Assembly: GCA_001600095.1 (NCBI GenBank)
Contig: BCIX01000004.1
Location: 748,586-812,585 of the forward strand
DNA from: Bullera alba
Lineage: Eukaryota; Basidiomycota; Tremellomycetes; Tremellales; Bulleraceae
Length of the DNA stretch: 64,000 bases
Direction: 5' to 3'
Shown: in pieces, positions 34,730 to 46,771 of the stretch
Layout of the letters: each line of letters starts with the position of its first letter
Numbering within the stretch: position 1 is the first letter of the stretch
Made by a program: the position numbers and the translations under genes
Notes under the pieces: model-generated
The model's input: only the letters and a program-made list of their open reading frames with translations
The model's database searches: none
Told to the model about the DNA's origin: nothing

Positions 34730-37378
34730 ATGGGACGAAAAGCGCAGAGAAAGCAAGGTGTGCCGACCCCGTTGCCCGGGTCGGACATGGACAAGAGCAG
34801 GAAGAACAAGGGCAAGAAGAAGGCTTCGTCCGGTAGAGACGACAGAAAGGCCATCAAGTCGGTCAAAGGTCCTGCAAAGCCGCTTCCAGCTCACAGGCAG
34901 CCAAAGGCCGGCAAGGGCGCTAGGAAGACGAAGAAGATCGACGAGGTAGATGAGGATTCTGATCTCGATGAGGCTCTGAGACCGGGGTGAGCAGGATCTA
35001 AAGACTGTCTACCCCAGCGCATAGGGCTGACGGTGTACGCAGAGAGATGTCCGAGGATGAGGATGAGGAGGAACTTGTGAAAGTCAAGTCGTTGGACAAG
35101 AAGAAGGGTAAAGGCAAAGGCAGAGCCGAGGAGTGAGTCGGCCTTCCTGATGGAGTTGGTTGCAAGAACTGATCTGACGTTCGTAGGGACCTCAATCACG
35201 TAGAGGTAAATGATCTTAGACCCAATCGGGGAGAAGTTACTGACTAGAGCTCAGCGCGGGCCCGCCAAGGAGCTTGTCTTCTCTGACTCCGAGGGAGAAG
35301 GTGACGACGTGGACGACGACGAGATGCCACCAACTCTCCACAACTTTGACCTCGACGCTGCACCCTCGGATGGCGATTCTGAGGGAATGGACGACGAGTT
35401 CGATCTCAATGACGAGGAGATGGAGGATGACGAGTTCTCTGTCGATGACGACGAGGTCGATTCCGCTTTCGCCTCGTCGAACGAGGATGAGGATGGAGAC
35501 GCAGAGATGGCTTCTGACGACGACCTTCCACCACCGCATCTCCGTCCCAACCCTGCTCCTGGATCAGATGCCGATGAGGAGGATGGACCGATCACCACCA
35601 ACATCGAGGATGATCTGGACAACGATGGATATACTCTCCCGGCAGTGGACAATGGAGGCGAGGAAGAGGAGTTTGAGCACGGCACGAGCTTGAGACATGT
35701 TGAGCAGAGGATGAGGTGGTTGGTTGGTGTGTGCTCGAGTAAAGACGAGAAGACGTCGCTGGGTATCCCAGGAAAGTGAGTGTATCTACCTTGGGTTTTG
35801 ATGCCATACTGACACGTTTGCAGATCCCGGTCAGACCACCTGCTGCAGTTGCAACATGACATCGCCACGTATTTCGGCTACAACACCTTCCTCGTTGGCA
35901 AGCTCATGAAGTTGTTCTCGGCAGATGAGGTGGGTCCGGAAGCACGACGGAGTCAGCCAAGCCAACTAACGATATCCAGGCCCTTGCGTTCTTCGAGTCC
36001 AACGAGTCGCCGAGACCAGTCACCATTCGAGCAAACACCCTGAGAACGAGAAGACGAGATCTTGCCCAAGCTTTGATGAACAGAGGAGTCCAGCTGGAGC
36101 CTCTTGGCAAGTGGAGCAAAGTCGGTCTGCAAGTCTTCGAGTCTCAGGTCCCAGTCGGTGAGTGGTCTCCTTGTCGTGGCTTGTTACAGCTTGCATACTG
36201 ACGGCATCTGATAGGTGCCACACCGGAGTACCTCTCCGGACACTACATGCTCCAAGCGGCATCTTCCTTCCTCCCCGTCATTGCACTTGCCCCGCAGCCC
36301 AACGAGCGGGTACTCGACATGGCCTCTGCACCTGGTGGAAAGACGACCTACATCTCTGCTCTGCTACAGAACACCGGAACGATCTTCGCCAACGACTCGA
36401 ACAAGGCAAGGACGAAGTCGCTTACGGCCAATGTTCACCGAATGGGCTGCAAGAATGTCGTTGTGTGCAACTACGACGCCAGAGAGTTCCCCAGGGTCAT
36501 GGGAGGATTCGACAGAGTATTGTTGGACGCCCCTTGTTCCGGTACTGGCGTCATCAGCAAGGATGCCAGTGTCAAGGTCAACAAGGTGAGTAAATCAAAA
36601 TGCCTCAGATTGGAGCCAGTACTGATTCATTCTCCACTTAGACCGAGAGGGACTTCCAGCTATTGTCGCATCTGCAGAAACAGCTCATCCTGTGTGCGCT
36701 GGACTCTGCCTCGCCAACCTCTGCGACGGGAGGCTATGTCGTCTACTCGACCTGTTCGGTCACGGTCGACGAGAACGAGTCTGTCGTCGATTATGCCCTG
36801 AAGAAGAGGCCAAATGTCAAGCTCGTGGAGACCGGTCTTGAATTCGGTGTGGAGGGCTTCAGATCCTTCGAGGGCAAGACCTTCCACCCAAGTGTCAACC
36901 TCACCCGAAGAGTGAGCCGAATCCGTACACCCCCGTGGTCTACACTAAATGCTGACGAAACGCTCTCAGTTCTACCCACACAAGCACAACATGGACGGTT
37001 TCTTCGTGGCAAAGTTCAAAGTCGAGAAGAGGACAAAGGGCATGAAAGCCGCTGCGGCCGCGGAGGCCGATGACAAGCTTCCCGCTGCCAATGGAGATGC
37101 CATGGATGAGGATGAGAAACCGGCCTTTGATGACGACGCGGACAAAGCTCTGATCGAGGGTGAGTGCTAGCTGTGGCGAGCATCTATAATCTTCTTGAGA
37201 GCTTTGCTGATCCCTGGCTGTAGAGAGTAAACGAAAGCACCTGCTCAAGACAAAAGGTATCAAGATCGCGCCCAAAGACACCAAAGTCGAGCCTGTCAAG
37301 CAGGTCCAGACGAGCTCGGGTCAGATGAAGATGCCCAAAGGCAAGAAGTTGACTGAGAAGAGGAGAGTGAAGGCGTAG
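34730..37378 (+). CDS. NOP2: 25S rRNA (cytosine-C5)-methyltransferase NOP2
   Basis: About nine exons. It starts MGRKAQRKQGVPTPLPGSD, a basic nucleolar N-terminus, followed by a long Asp/Glu-rich tract (about 35280-35680). The MTase half shows DIATYFGYNTFLVGKLMKLF, RPVTIRANTLRTRRRDLAQ, GHYMLQAASSFLPVIAL, the SAM loop DMASAPGGKTTYI, motif IV DAPCSGTGVISKD with one catalytic-site Cys and motif VI YSTCSVTVDENE with the nucleophile Cys, and the end FYPHKHNMDGFFVAKFK. NOP2 (NSUN1) methylates one cytosine in 25S/28S rRNA and is essential for 60S subunit assembly in the nucleolus. The acidic N-terminus and Lys-rich tail are typical. All key residues are present. Confidence 0.95.
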
Positions 37379-37468
37379 TGGCAGTTCGGGGCGATTCTGG
37401 TCTCGTGGGCTTTCGGCTCATTGTATGCATTACTTGATTTACAAGACTTCTACATGGATGGCGAGCGA

Positions 37469-38917
37469 TCACTTGGTTTCCTTGATGTACTTTGCCCACC
37501 AGGTCTCGAAGTCGGCGTCTTCACGGGTATCCACACCCAACTCTTCCAGGTTTTTCGTGCTAAGCTGGGTGTTCTCCGGTCGTTCCGTTTGACCTGGCTT
37601 GCTCACTGGTCGAGCAGAGTCTGGCTTGACGTGGTCGATGGGTAGGTCGAGGTGCTTGGCAATGATCTTGGTCATGTCGTATTTCGTCAATGCCGGCGCA
37701 GGCGATGCGTAGTGCAGAATAGCGGGCAGAGGCTTTTCGAGATCTTTGGGTGCGGTATTCAGCACTTGCCGCTCGTGTTGGTCGTTCCACTTACGAGTCA
37801 GGTCGACCAACAGCCGGCCGATGTCGTCCACATTTGTAGGGAAGCGGACTTGGTAATGATCCATCTTGTACTCCTTCCCAGATTGATCTTCCACCACTAC
37901 CAGGTGTGAGCATCATCACCCAGACGAGAACGTGTGTATTATCGCTCACCATCACGGAGGATGTTAACGGCTGATTCAGCATTGTATTTGGTCTTGCCGT
38001 AACTACAAGGATCAGCTCAGGCTTTCCTTTCACCTCGACGCTCATTTACTCACAGTACGGGCACTCTGAGGACAGTGACTGGAGCTCCTTGCTCCCGCTC
38101 TTTCAGCACGGCAAGCTCTCCATCCCGCTTTTGCCGACCATACGCCTGCAGGGGGTCTGGCTCATCATTCACCTCATAAGGCGGGCTTGAAGCAAGTCAG
38201 TGGATAGGGTCACCATGATGGGGAAATATCGCTCACTTGCGCCCGTTGAAGACGTAGTCGGTGGAGATGTAGATCATCGAGAAGCCTCTTTCGCGGGAGA
38301 GTTTTGATAGATGAGCTGGCACCCCGGCGTTGATCTGGGTTATTGGGTTAGTCAGGGGTCTGCAACCGACAGACATACTTTGGCTGCTTTCTCGGGGTCC
38401 TAGAGAGCTACATCAGCCGCGAAGCGCTTGGTCCTCGATAGCTCAACATTCAATACTCACCGCCTCGGCGACATCCGGTCGTCGTTCAGCAGCGCCTGAT
38501 CATCTGGCTCAGCTATCACAGACCTCGTCAACATAGCTGGTCTCTCACAATGAATGACCACTGAGACCCCTGTCAGCTCCCATTCCATCCTTCTCTTACT
38601 CACCGTCTACTTTCTGTGCCGAGAAGAAGTCCTCAACGCTTCGCTCGTCCATCAAGTCGAGCTTGGTGTACCTTGAATCCTCATCTGCTCTAGTCCAAGC
38701 GAGGGGAATCACTGCGGGAATAGTGTCAGCTGAGGCTCTAAACAGCGTCGATCAGCTTTACCTTTATCGTTGTTATTATCGAAGCGGTCGACTACAGCTC
38801 GGCCCAGAAGGCCACTGGCACCTGAGTGTCGGTCAGCGAGTCGGAGCTACATGACCGCCACGAAGCGGCTCGTAGCTCATACGCACCAGTTACAACCACT
38901 GATTTCGGGCTTGGCAT
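37469..38917 (-). CDS. RmlD/MAT2B-like NAD(P)-binding protein
   Basis: Minus strand, about seven exons. It starts MPSPKSVVVTGASGLLGRAV, an extended SDR glycine motif (TGASGLLG) at the very N-terminus, and ends FETWWAKYIKETK. Middle and late parts include KLDLMDERSVEDFFSAQ, KYNAESAVNILRD, YQVRFPTNVDDIGRLLVDLT and LHYASPAPALTKYDMTKII. This layout matches RmlD-substrate-binding-domain proteins, which include dTDP-4-dehydrorhamnose reductase and the regulatory beta subunit of methionine adenosyltransferase (MAT2B). Fungal members are usually annotated as MAT2B-like, and I consider that more likely than a sugar reductase. No partner gene lies beside it. Its 3' end is 90 bases from the NOP2 stop. 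Confidence 0.8.
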
Positions 38918-39206
38918 GCTTGTAATTTGTCGTGTTTTGTGATGCAAATTCAAATGAGGATGTCGAATCTATGCCTCAGCCTGTGCTAGTGGAGCTGGAG
39001 AAGAGAGAAGAGGAAGGATCCACCGGCCAGGATGCCGCTGGTGGGCGGGTGGGTGAAACGAGGTGGTTTCCCACGGTGATTCCCCGCATGGCCCGTTTCA
39101 TCTTCCGCTCACTGTCGCTCGAATGCTCAAGCATGCTCGAGCAATGTTCGAGCGCTCGTTACAAGCTCAACACATACTGAAGTGACCTCACGCGACTCCT
39201 TCCACT
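38918..39206. promoter_or_regulatory. Divergent promoter with GCTCGA/GCTCAA repeats
   Basis: 289 bases between the start codons of the RmlD-like gene (-) and tubulin cofactor B (+). At 39117-39162 the hexamers GCTCGA, GCTCAA, GCTCGA and their reverse complement TCGAGC/TTCGAGC recur within 46 bases, giving overlapping palindromes. They may bind a dimeric factor and resemble the CTCAAGC cluster at 17017. Confidence 0.4.
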
Positions 39207-40154
39207 ATGACTATCCTCAACATCTTCGTCTCGTCGCCCGATACCCACTCGGAGCGCAGGCTCGAGTCGACCTCTACCATCGCTCAACTGAAAGTGAGCA
39301 TCGGCACTCACTCGTTGTCCACTCGGCTTATTTTGCGGCTATCAGGACAAGTTGACTCCTATAACCGGTATACAACCTCAATATCAGGTAATGAAGCTCT
39401 ACGCCTCCTCGGAGTCCAATGAGGTCATCTCGGCGCTAGACGACGAGAGCCGGACGTTGGAGAGCTACGGCGCTGTGGACTACAACTGCATAAAAGTGGG
39501 ACATTTGCTGCGAGTGTATTCCTGATTCTGAGCTTACTTCGGCTAGATCGACAACACCGACCCAAATGCTCGGCCGGGAGAGTATACGGATTTATCAGCC
39601 GTAGACAAGTTTGAGCTCACGCCAGAGGAGTACGAGTCGAGATCAGGTAAGTCACAACTCTCCTCTCGGGATGCATGTATTCCTGTATTGTCTGCACCTA
39701 CTGAGCCCGCTATAGACACCGTCTTGGCGCACTTGAAAGCCAATAAGATGGGCCGGTTCGCTCCTACACCCACCAACCTCACGCATGCACCTCCACCACC
39801 ATCGTCCATACCATCGGATATAGTCCCTGGGGCGAGGTGCGAAGTTGCTACTGGAGAGGGAGGGCTGCAGAGGAGGGGTACAGTGAGATTCGCTGGTTCA
39901 GCTGGTATAGGAAAGGGAGGTGCTTGGATTGGTATTGAGCTTGACGAGCCAGTCGGCAAAGGCGATGGAGAGTGAGTCTGCGGTCTCATAGTTGTATTGG
40001 TAATGTTGAGTTGAGCTGACGATGGGACAGGGTCGAGGGGACACGGTACTTCAGCTGCTCGCCGAAACACGCTGTCTTTGTTCGACCGGAGAAGGTCACG
40101 ATAGGTGACTTCCCAGAGGAGGATCTGATGACAGAAGACGAGGACGAGATATAG
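39207..40154 (+). CDS. TBCB: Tubulin-folding cofactor B
   Basis: Five exons (39207-39293, 39346-39495, 39547-39646, 39716-39971, 40031-40154) encode 238 aa, close to the usual length. The N-terminal ubiquitin-like domain reads [34 protein letters not shown] and [17 protein letters not shown] short linker with [12 protein letters not shown] precedes the CAP-Gly domain: [40 protein letters not shown] and the ligand loop GKGDGE, then [17 protein letters not shown]. The protein ends in the acidic tail TEDEDEI, resembling the EEY/EEI tail that binds CAP-Gly partners. TBCB (yeast Alf1) receives alpha-tubulin after CCT and passes it to cofactor E. Confidence 0.95.
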
Positions 40155-40551
40155 ACAGATAGAGCAGGCTGTACCACCGAGCCTTCCGATAGCCTCTCTG
40201 GTGAATCGTGACGAGGAATATGGCTTTTGGGTCCTCATACCGCGCTTATCGCGCTGCTCAGCTTACGGGGACATGACAAGGGTTCATGAATACGATTGTG
40301 GCTGGTGTGTAACTGGATCTTCGTTTGAAGACTGCTTTATCATGTTGACGCTAGAAGGCATACATGCTAGGACTTTCTCCAGCGTCGCGTACCTTGCCAA
40401 TCCGTCGAGATGGAAAGGGCACACAGAGCTACTTAATGTAGCAAGAGTATGCTTTGACCGGCTCAGCGGCCCCCTCACAGCTCAGACGAGCAGTTGCAAC
40501 TTGCAGTCGTTCTCCAAAAGTAGCTTCCGCGCGTAAATTCTGAGGACGTCT

Positions 40552-41073
40552 GTGCACCAAACTATATCCAGCTCCGCGTCACCGCCGACACTTCCAAGGC
40601 CTGGTTGGTGTAGCGTGTTGATGTTCACTGTTCAGCGCAAACGGGGCTTCATCATCCCCATCCCACCATCTTTCGTCCCGGCGTTGAGGACTGTTTGGTG
40701 TCAAGCAACAAACGTGTCGGTTGGATCCGACAGCACATATAGCCAGGTGAGTACAAAGTCTCTCCGTCCACGCTATCTGCCAGCCGGTCCGGACCTGCCT
40801 CCTCCATACACCCTTTCCTGGCCTGGCAACAAAGCGACAGAGGTTCCATATTGCGCCCTGGTGGATGCTACGAGTACAGGAACAGATAAGCAGGATGATA
40901 CACGGAGGGAGACCTTCGGTTGTAACCTCACTGCGTCTCATTGGACGATCGCAATTCATTCGCCCACGGCGATCATTCAGTCACACATTGCGACCTCCGT
41001 AGGTCATCCTCTCTTTTGCTCAACACACCAGCACTCGTGCACGCACACGCCATGGCAGGAGCCAGATACCTGA
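40552..41073 (+). CDS. Hypothetical 173-codon frame, doubtful
   Basis: An uninterrupted frame starting MHQTISSSASPPTLPRPGW, with no recognisable family, signal peptide or membrane segment. It contains a good intron donor (gtgagtaca at 40747), which suggests that part of it may be noncoding. It lies at the edge of the debris block. Coding status is uncertain. Confidence 0.2.
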   Translation: MHQTISSSASPPTLPRPGWCSVLMFTVQRKRGFIIPIPPSFVPALRTVWCQATNVSVGSDSTYSQVSTKSLRPRYLPAGPDLPPPYTLSWPGNKATEVPYCALVDATSTGTDKQDDTRRETFGCNLTASHWTIAIHSPTAIIQSHIATSVGHPLFCSTHQHSCTHTPWQEPDT

Positions 41074-41088
41074 GGTGCTAGCACCAAT

Positions 41089-42380
41089 GCTTAAACAGGG
41101 CACAACACCGGCCCGAATGCGGATCAGAACAGCGGCACTGGCATCGCTCCGGACCTTGCGACCCGAATGGCCGCACTCATGCAGATCTCCGACAACCAGG
41201 AGGAAGCTCTCAAGACGGCTATGTCAGACCTCAAGAGTAGAATGGACACTTTGCAAAAGCAAGCCGATGAGATCAACGACCCGGGATAGAATACCTAGCA
41301 TAGCACCGCTTGACCGTCGCCGTTCCTAAAGATACGGAGATCGAACTCGAACATGTTTCGCAACGCAGCTGAACACTCAAGGAATCTGGAAGCTCGATCC
41401 GAACCTGGAGGACGGGACCTTGACGTCCGCAGTATCCAATGCTGTCAACAAAGGTGTAGTGTAACTCCTCCACGCACAGAAGCACTTAACCCGGACGCGG
41501 AAGCGACTTTGGTCAAAGCCGATCCGCCTTTATCTCCAATCGTGCTCCTCGAAAAAAAATCGGAGGTTGTCGAAGTCCTCGGAGTCCACTTCCGAAATCC
41601 AATCTGGACCGGGAGGACGCCTACCTGGCCATACCCAAGGCGATGTGACGGTAATCCCGGTGCCAACCAACTTCGAGACCGCCTATCTGAAGCAGGCGTA
41701 TCTGGACACCAGGACAATTCTTCGATTTCATGTCCCATCAAGTCGGTCCCTTCGGGCAAACTAGCCCTGAACATTCTCAACAGCTACGCATCTACCAACG
41801 AGCGCCATCAATCGACTTTCTCAGACACATCGAGGCAGGAACAACAGGGCGTACTGCAAGGTTTTCGAAACACTGGTGCCATGCACCCTTCGCTGGCGGA
41901 AAACGAGGCTTTGGCGTTACAAAAGGGAGATGCCAGAGGACCTTCGACACGCTGAGAATCGAGAACCGTCTCCTGTGGGACCTGAGCGAGTGGGAGAAAC
42001 CATCGGTGATATCAGGGCCGAGCATGAAAGAAGGACAGCAACAAGTACCTAGTGGGAAAGCATGCGACGTGAAGGTTGGAATCAGAATCGGGGAGTGCGA
42101 CAAGCCAGTTTCGAACTCGTCCCCCTGGTCAAGATACCTACGTTCTCATTCGTAGCAGACGGCACAACTAGGACGTTCCCGGATTCAGGCTCTCTTCAAC
42201 ATTTTGGCACAATGACATCCGGATTGTGGCAAGCGGCGCTATGCTTTGTTGCCTGGGGAGTCAAGATCTTCGAAGTCAAGACCCCATGCTTACAATCTCC
42301 ACCAATGTACCTCACCTGCGAGGAGTGGAGACGACACTCTGAGTCAGTCGACGAGACTCCAGGACTTCATTTCTTTACGC
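41089..42380 (+). pseudogene. Coding debris with a coiled-coil segment
   Basis: From 41100 the frame reads DLATRMAALMQISDNQEEAL then KTAMSDLKSRMDTLQKQADE, a clear heptad-patterned helix, and stops at 41289. Further pieces in other frames are LNTQGIWKLDPNLEDGTLTS (41370-41460), SNLDREDAYLAIPKAM (about 41600) and NILNSYASTNERHQS (about 41780). Their codon choice resembles real genes, yet three or more frame changes and stops separate them. No family recognised. The order could reflect one dead gene. Confidence 0.4.
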
Positions 42381-42849
42381 CGGCAGTCCTCCCCCCTACA
42401 GCCTACTTGCTTCGACCCTAGTGCCGGGATACCCCCTCCTGTCTGGTCCTAATGTGGGTGTAGCACGTTACGAGGACGGACCGCGGGGAACTGTTCAAGG
42501 TGCTTAATCGAAGGACGCGAGAGCCAGGCGAGGGACCGGACACGTGAAAGCTCAGAGCACCATTACTGCCTTCGCCCTTCACTCTTCAACATCGACTTGC
42601 AACAACTCAGTCTGATGACAAGCCCATCGTTTTACGATTACCACCATGGTCAACCCTGCGTACGGTAATCTCACCCGATCACCTCGCCAAGAGGCGAGCG
42701 AAAGCCGGGGGCACGGTGGTCGGAGGTGATTGGGCCTCGTCTACACTCTATCGTCGCTCACATCCCAGCGACTTCGGTCTGTGCTTCGCCGTCTCGCTCT
42801 ACTCGTACCTCACTCCCGGTACATCTTACCCAAGAAGCGTACGCCATGC

Positions 42850-43170
42850 GAGGTCCTCGTTAAATTCAAAGTCCCTCAGCTGAAGACTTGGGCTTCTGAT
42901 TACCAGAGGTCGAATCCGCCAAGAAGGCCGATCTAGTGGCATACCTTATCGACCACGAGGACATCCTACCCGTCGACGTGGTCACTTCTCTCACCGAGGC
43001 TCGCGCAGCTGGACGCGCAGCCGGCAGACTCTCTCTACTTTACGGCAACCCCCCAACGCATGGACATCTCCGCTATGACCGCCACGCAGCTGGAAGAACT
43101 ACTCCGGGTCGTGCTGATCGCACCGCTCCCGACCGAGGGCGCCGGTGAGCAGAAGCCTCCTCAGTCTTGA
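42850..43170 (+). pseudogene. SAP-domain-like fragment, frameshifted
   Basis: LVKFKVPQLKTWASDY in one frame is followed, one base shifted, by EVESAKKADLVAYLIDHEDI. Read together they match the two-helix SAP pattern (x-K-V-x-x-L-K-x-W ... K-K-x-D-L-V-x-x-L). A second shift leads to MTATQLEELLRVVLIAPLPT around 43060. SAP domains bind DNA or chromatin. The shifts make a functional product unlikely. Confidence 0.45.
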
Positions 43171-43718
43171 GCGACGAGCTTCCCAATGGTCTCTCCCAAG
43201 ACCTACAGTAGTCGACATCGAACACCTATTACAGCGCCATTTGAATGCTCCGTGGTGCTCAATCGGACGAAGCGACCGCTCAGTATCGGCGACTACTGTA
43301 ACAGAGAATCTGCCCAAACCCTCCAACGTCGAACCTGTTGCCGCATCAGCGTATCACCTGCTGTCACATCAACGTCGAACGTGGAGGTCGCGAATTCGTC
43401 AACTCCCTTCCAATACCTGGTCAAGTACCTGTTCAAGTACGTGAAACAATGACCGACTGTTCTCCTATCCTCACTCAGCCGATCGGATCTATGCCGACAC
43501 GGTAGCACGAGGAGGTCAACGAGACCCAATGTGAGACAGAGTGGAGGGACGGCACAGCGTTACGAACAGAGACTTCAAAGACAGCTCCTCGCTAGCCATA
43601 CCATGACTCGCTCCCCCCAGCCTTGTGTCCCTCGGCAATCCCGAAACGAAGGTGTCTTTCGAGTGGTAGCAGGAGAACCTCAGAGTGAATTTGACTGCGA
43701 GACAGCAGGATAGCGACA

Positions 43719-44190
43719 TTGCCCGAGACTGTGAAGCCGGGCTCTCTCAAGTACCTCCTCGGGCACGCTGCGGAGCTCGAACGTCTCCACCTCCACCGCC
43801 CTTCCGAGTTCGGCGCTCTTCTCCACTACCATCTCAAGGTAGCAGCGTCTCGAATCAACCTTGGCGAAGCCCCCGACGAACGTGTTTGGCTCGAAACCGA
43901 CCCCAAAGCCCTTACCAAGTACTAAGAACAGTACTTGCAGGGTGATCGCGGATCTCGACCCAATGCCCACCCACGCCCACGCATCGTCCTGTGCGGCAAA
44001 GGCTTCGTCTTCCTCCCACACTTTCGACCCACTCTCGACCGGCAGCACTAGTTCGCATCAGTCCTGCAACAAGTGGAACGACAGGAAGCCCTGCGCCGGT
44101 GCCGGTTGCCGCTTCCGACACATGTACGGCTTGTGCCACACTCCCGGCCAACTGCAAGGCCATCCCGGATGCACTGGGTCCCGCCGATGA
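43719..44190 (+). pseudogene. Fragment ending in a CCCH zinc-finger-like motif
   Basis: 43719-43925 reads SLKYLLGHAAELERLHLHR and GEAPDERVWLETDPKALTKY. After a frame change, 44060-44170 reads QSCNKWNDRKPCAGAGC then RFRHMYGLCHTPGQ, spacing C-x8-C-x4-C-x3-H, a CCCH finger, with two more Cys and a His downstream that may form a knuckle. A similar pairing of DNA-binding and Zn-finger motifs is found in some fungal mobile-element proteins and in RNA-binding proteins. I cannot decide between them. Confidence 0.45.
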
Positions 44191-45982
44191 TCACTAGTGT
44201 CCCCTCGGAGTTCCTTCTTCGTACTGGATTGAACTGTCCCGTGTCGGTGAACCCTCGGATATCAACTCCAAGCGTGGCCTGGTGTTTGCTTCTTTGGAGA
44301 AGTGTGATTGATTACCTACGGCGCACCACATTGACGACCTTCAGCAGAGCTTTCAGCACGTGAGGAACACCGTCCTTTGGGCGGGAACGCCATGCCGTCT
44401 CAGGTTTAAATTGCGACCATCGGTCCTACACTGCAGCAGACCTGAAGCTCGATCCATAGTCCCAAGCCAAAGGTCGCTCATTGGATCCTACACCTATCAT
44501 GGTCTCGCTGGTCGGCAACGACCCGCCCGAGAATATCGCCCATACAGCTGCTACTGAGGGGCACTGCGATGTCGCGGACGGCGAGAGCGACACAACACTC
44601 ACAAACCTCTGCTATGTGGCCCGCGGTCGTGTGATGGTGAGGATTCGAGATCTATAGGCCCCAAGGCTCGCTCGACAATCTGCTCCGCCTAGGATCAGCC
44701 TTGAAGCAAAGCCCGGTGATCGGTACATCAGCAGTTGTAACACGTGACGTCCGTCGTTGGCACCTTTGCTTTGATTTCATTCTCTTTGTCCTCCTGTCCT
44801 CGTGGGTTTTCTCCTCCGTCACGGACCCGACCTCACTGCTCCCGAAGTGTTATCCTTCCATTTCTGGTCGTGGCCAGAGATGGGATCTCCTCAACTCGGC
44901 AGCCAGGTGATCTTTCTTCGTCTTCGATCCGCGCAACAGCTCCAAAGCCACTCGATTTTTCATCGACGACGTACTTGTGACGTCTTCGGAGGTAAGACCT
45001 TGATCGCACCTGTCACCATCTCGACCTCTGGATTGCGTCAAAAGTACGTCCAACTCGCGTCCTACTGGTCAAACGCGCCATCTCGCCAAGGTCTACCGCG
45101 GACAAACACCGAGGACATCGCCGCCCCATCGAGCGACAACACCGAGCGCAAGGCTGTGATGCCCTCGATGCCCATACGGTGTGCGGCCCTTTACGAGGGT
45201 CACTCCCTTGGTCGAGCCAAAGGTTCTGGGTCTGGCTCAGGTTGGAGTTGTCGCCTTGCCCACATGGCGTCTGGCGCTTAGATCGATCTCCCGGATCACT
45301 GGGCACATGGCCTCCTTAGGCTGGGGACCTCACGCGTGCCACACTGGGTGACTCCCACAGACGTCTGATGCTGGCACCCGGCCAGGTCCACTTGTTGCAA
45401 GAGTGGGAAATGCATTCGCATTAGATACGATCCCGGACAGCCTTTCCTCCCAACGCCTTTCGCAAGAAAGCCAACCCGGTGACAGGTGCGGGCTGATGTG
45501 ACTATAACGTCAAGAGGAGTTTGGGTCTGAAGGTCGACAGGTGGTACCCCAAGGATCGATTGTGTGCGCCTCATCTGGTGATCTTCAGCTGGACCCTTGC
45601 CCACCTTACCGCCATTTCATGCCCTGCCCGCCAGAACGATCAGCGTGGTGGGCTCAGGTGTGACGTAGAGGTAATCTATTCATATACGAGGCGGGGTATC
45701 TACATTAACATCCTTTCAAACTCACTGACGGAGCATAACGCCGAGCGTCGACCTCAGCTGGCGTGCACCCACTGTTCAAGCTATCGACTGTAGAATTGCA
45801 ACGGGATACCCAAACAGTCTGGGATCGACCAGGCAAAGCGATAATCGCCAGGGACGGCGACGACCGGCAGGATTGAGAATTGCGTGTAAGCCATGGAGAA
45901 GGTGCGCTGCTGCCGGGGGGCTGCGTTTGGCAAGTAAGTTCATTCATCTCAGTCGGTTCAAAAGGACCATAGAAGGTGTATA

Positions 45983-46771
45983 GTGGCCGTGCCGCGTAGG
46001 TGGAGTGGATGGACTTTGGAGCGGCCGTTCAGGTGCAGCTGGGAAAGATTCGTAGGTGTGGCCTCCAGGCTGGATCAGCTCGCCTGGTTCACGTACCGCT
46101 TGCCGGGTACCGGTCGTACTTGTGCCCAATGGCGCTCCGAGGCTGGCTTGCCCGCCCTTCGCTTTGTCCTTGGCCTAGCGGTGTTCGGCATATCGACGCT
46201 TGTCACGCTAAGCATCCTCTCCTTCGCCACACCTAACCGTGCCGGATTTAACCACGTTCCCTCAGCATCGACCCGGGCGAGCACGACAACAAGCACCTCG
46301 CAGCGCTCAGCTGAACAGCACCCAGTGACCATAGCTCCAGACAAGTTCGAGCACGGTTACATCGATCTTAGGTTTACGCCTCGCGGATCGTATATCGTCC
46401 ATGGCGGAACCAGCGAGGAATATCGCGACCTACGAAACACGGCTCATCCTGGTGTTCCTGGTTGTCGGCCCGCTCTTTGCCTCTCCCTTCGCTTTCGACA
46501 CGTAACGCCCTGGTCGATGAACAGGATAGAGCAGGGGCCTAGTCGGACGTCGGCAGCCTTCTCTTTGCCATTGTTGACAAGCCGATGGTGGGCAGTGAAC
46601 CCCGCGAAGACTCGATACACGCCTGGAGTCGTCTTTACGCACCGAATGACTCGCGAGTCTACTGTGTGGGAGGGTCTTCAGAGGTGTGTATTGAAGGTGC
46701 GCGGGGTCTCTCGCACATCATCCGCTTTTCATGAATGGCAACGAGGCTATGATCGATCAGGGAATATATGA
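45983..46771 (+). CDS. Hypothetical 262-codon frame in the debris block
   Basis: The longest open frame in the block, starting MAVPRRWSGWTLERPFRCSW. It has one hydrophobic stretch near residue 68 (FVLGLAVFGISTLVTLSILS) that could be a single membrane helix, followed by a Ser/Thr-rich part. No family recognised. Given its surroundings it may be chance or a relic. Confidence 0.25.
   Translation: MAVPRRWSGWTLERPFRCSWERFVGVASRLDQLAWFTYRLPGTGRTCAQWRSEAGLPALRFVLGLAVFGISTLVTLSILSFATPNRAGFNHVPSASTRASTTTSTSQRSAEQHPVTIAPDKFEHGYIDLRFTPRGSYIVHGGTSEEYRDLRNTAHPGVPGCRPALCLSLRFRHVTPWSMNRIEQGPSRTSAAFSLPLLTSRWWAVNPAKTRYTPGVVFTHRMTRESTVWEGLQRCVLKVRGVSRTSSAFHEWQRGYDRSGNI

Noticed and set aside
35251..35868. 205-codon minus-strand frame rich in Ser
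   Set aside because: Mirror image of the Asp/Glu-rich tract of NOP2.
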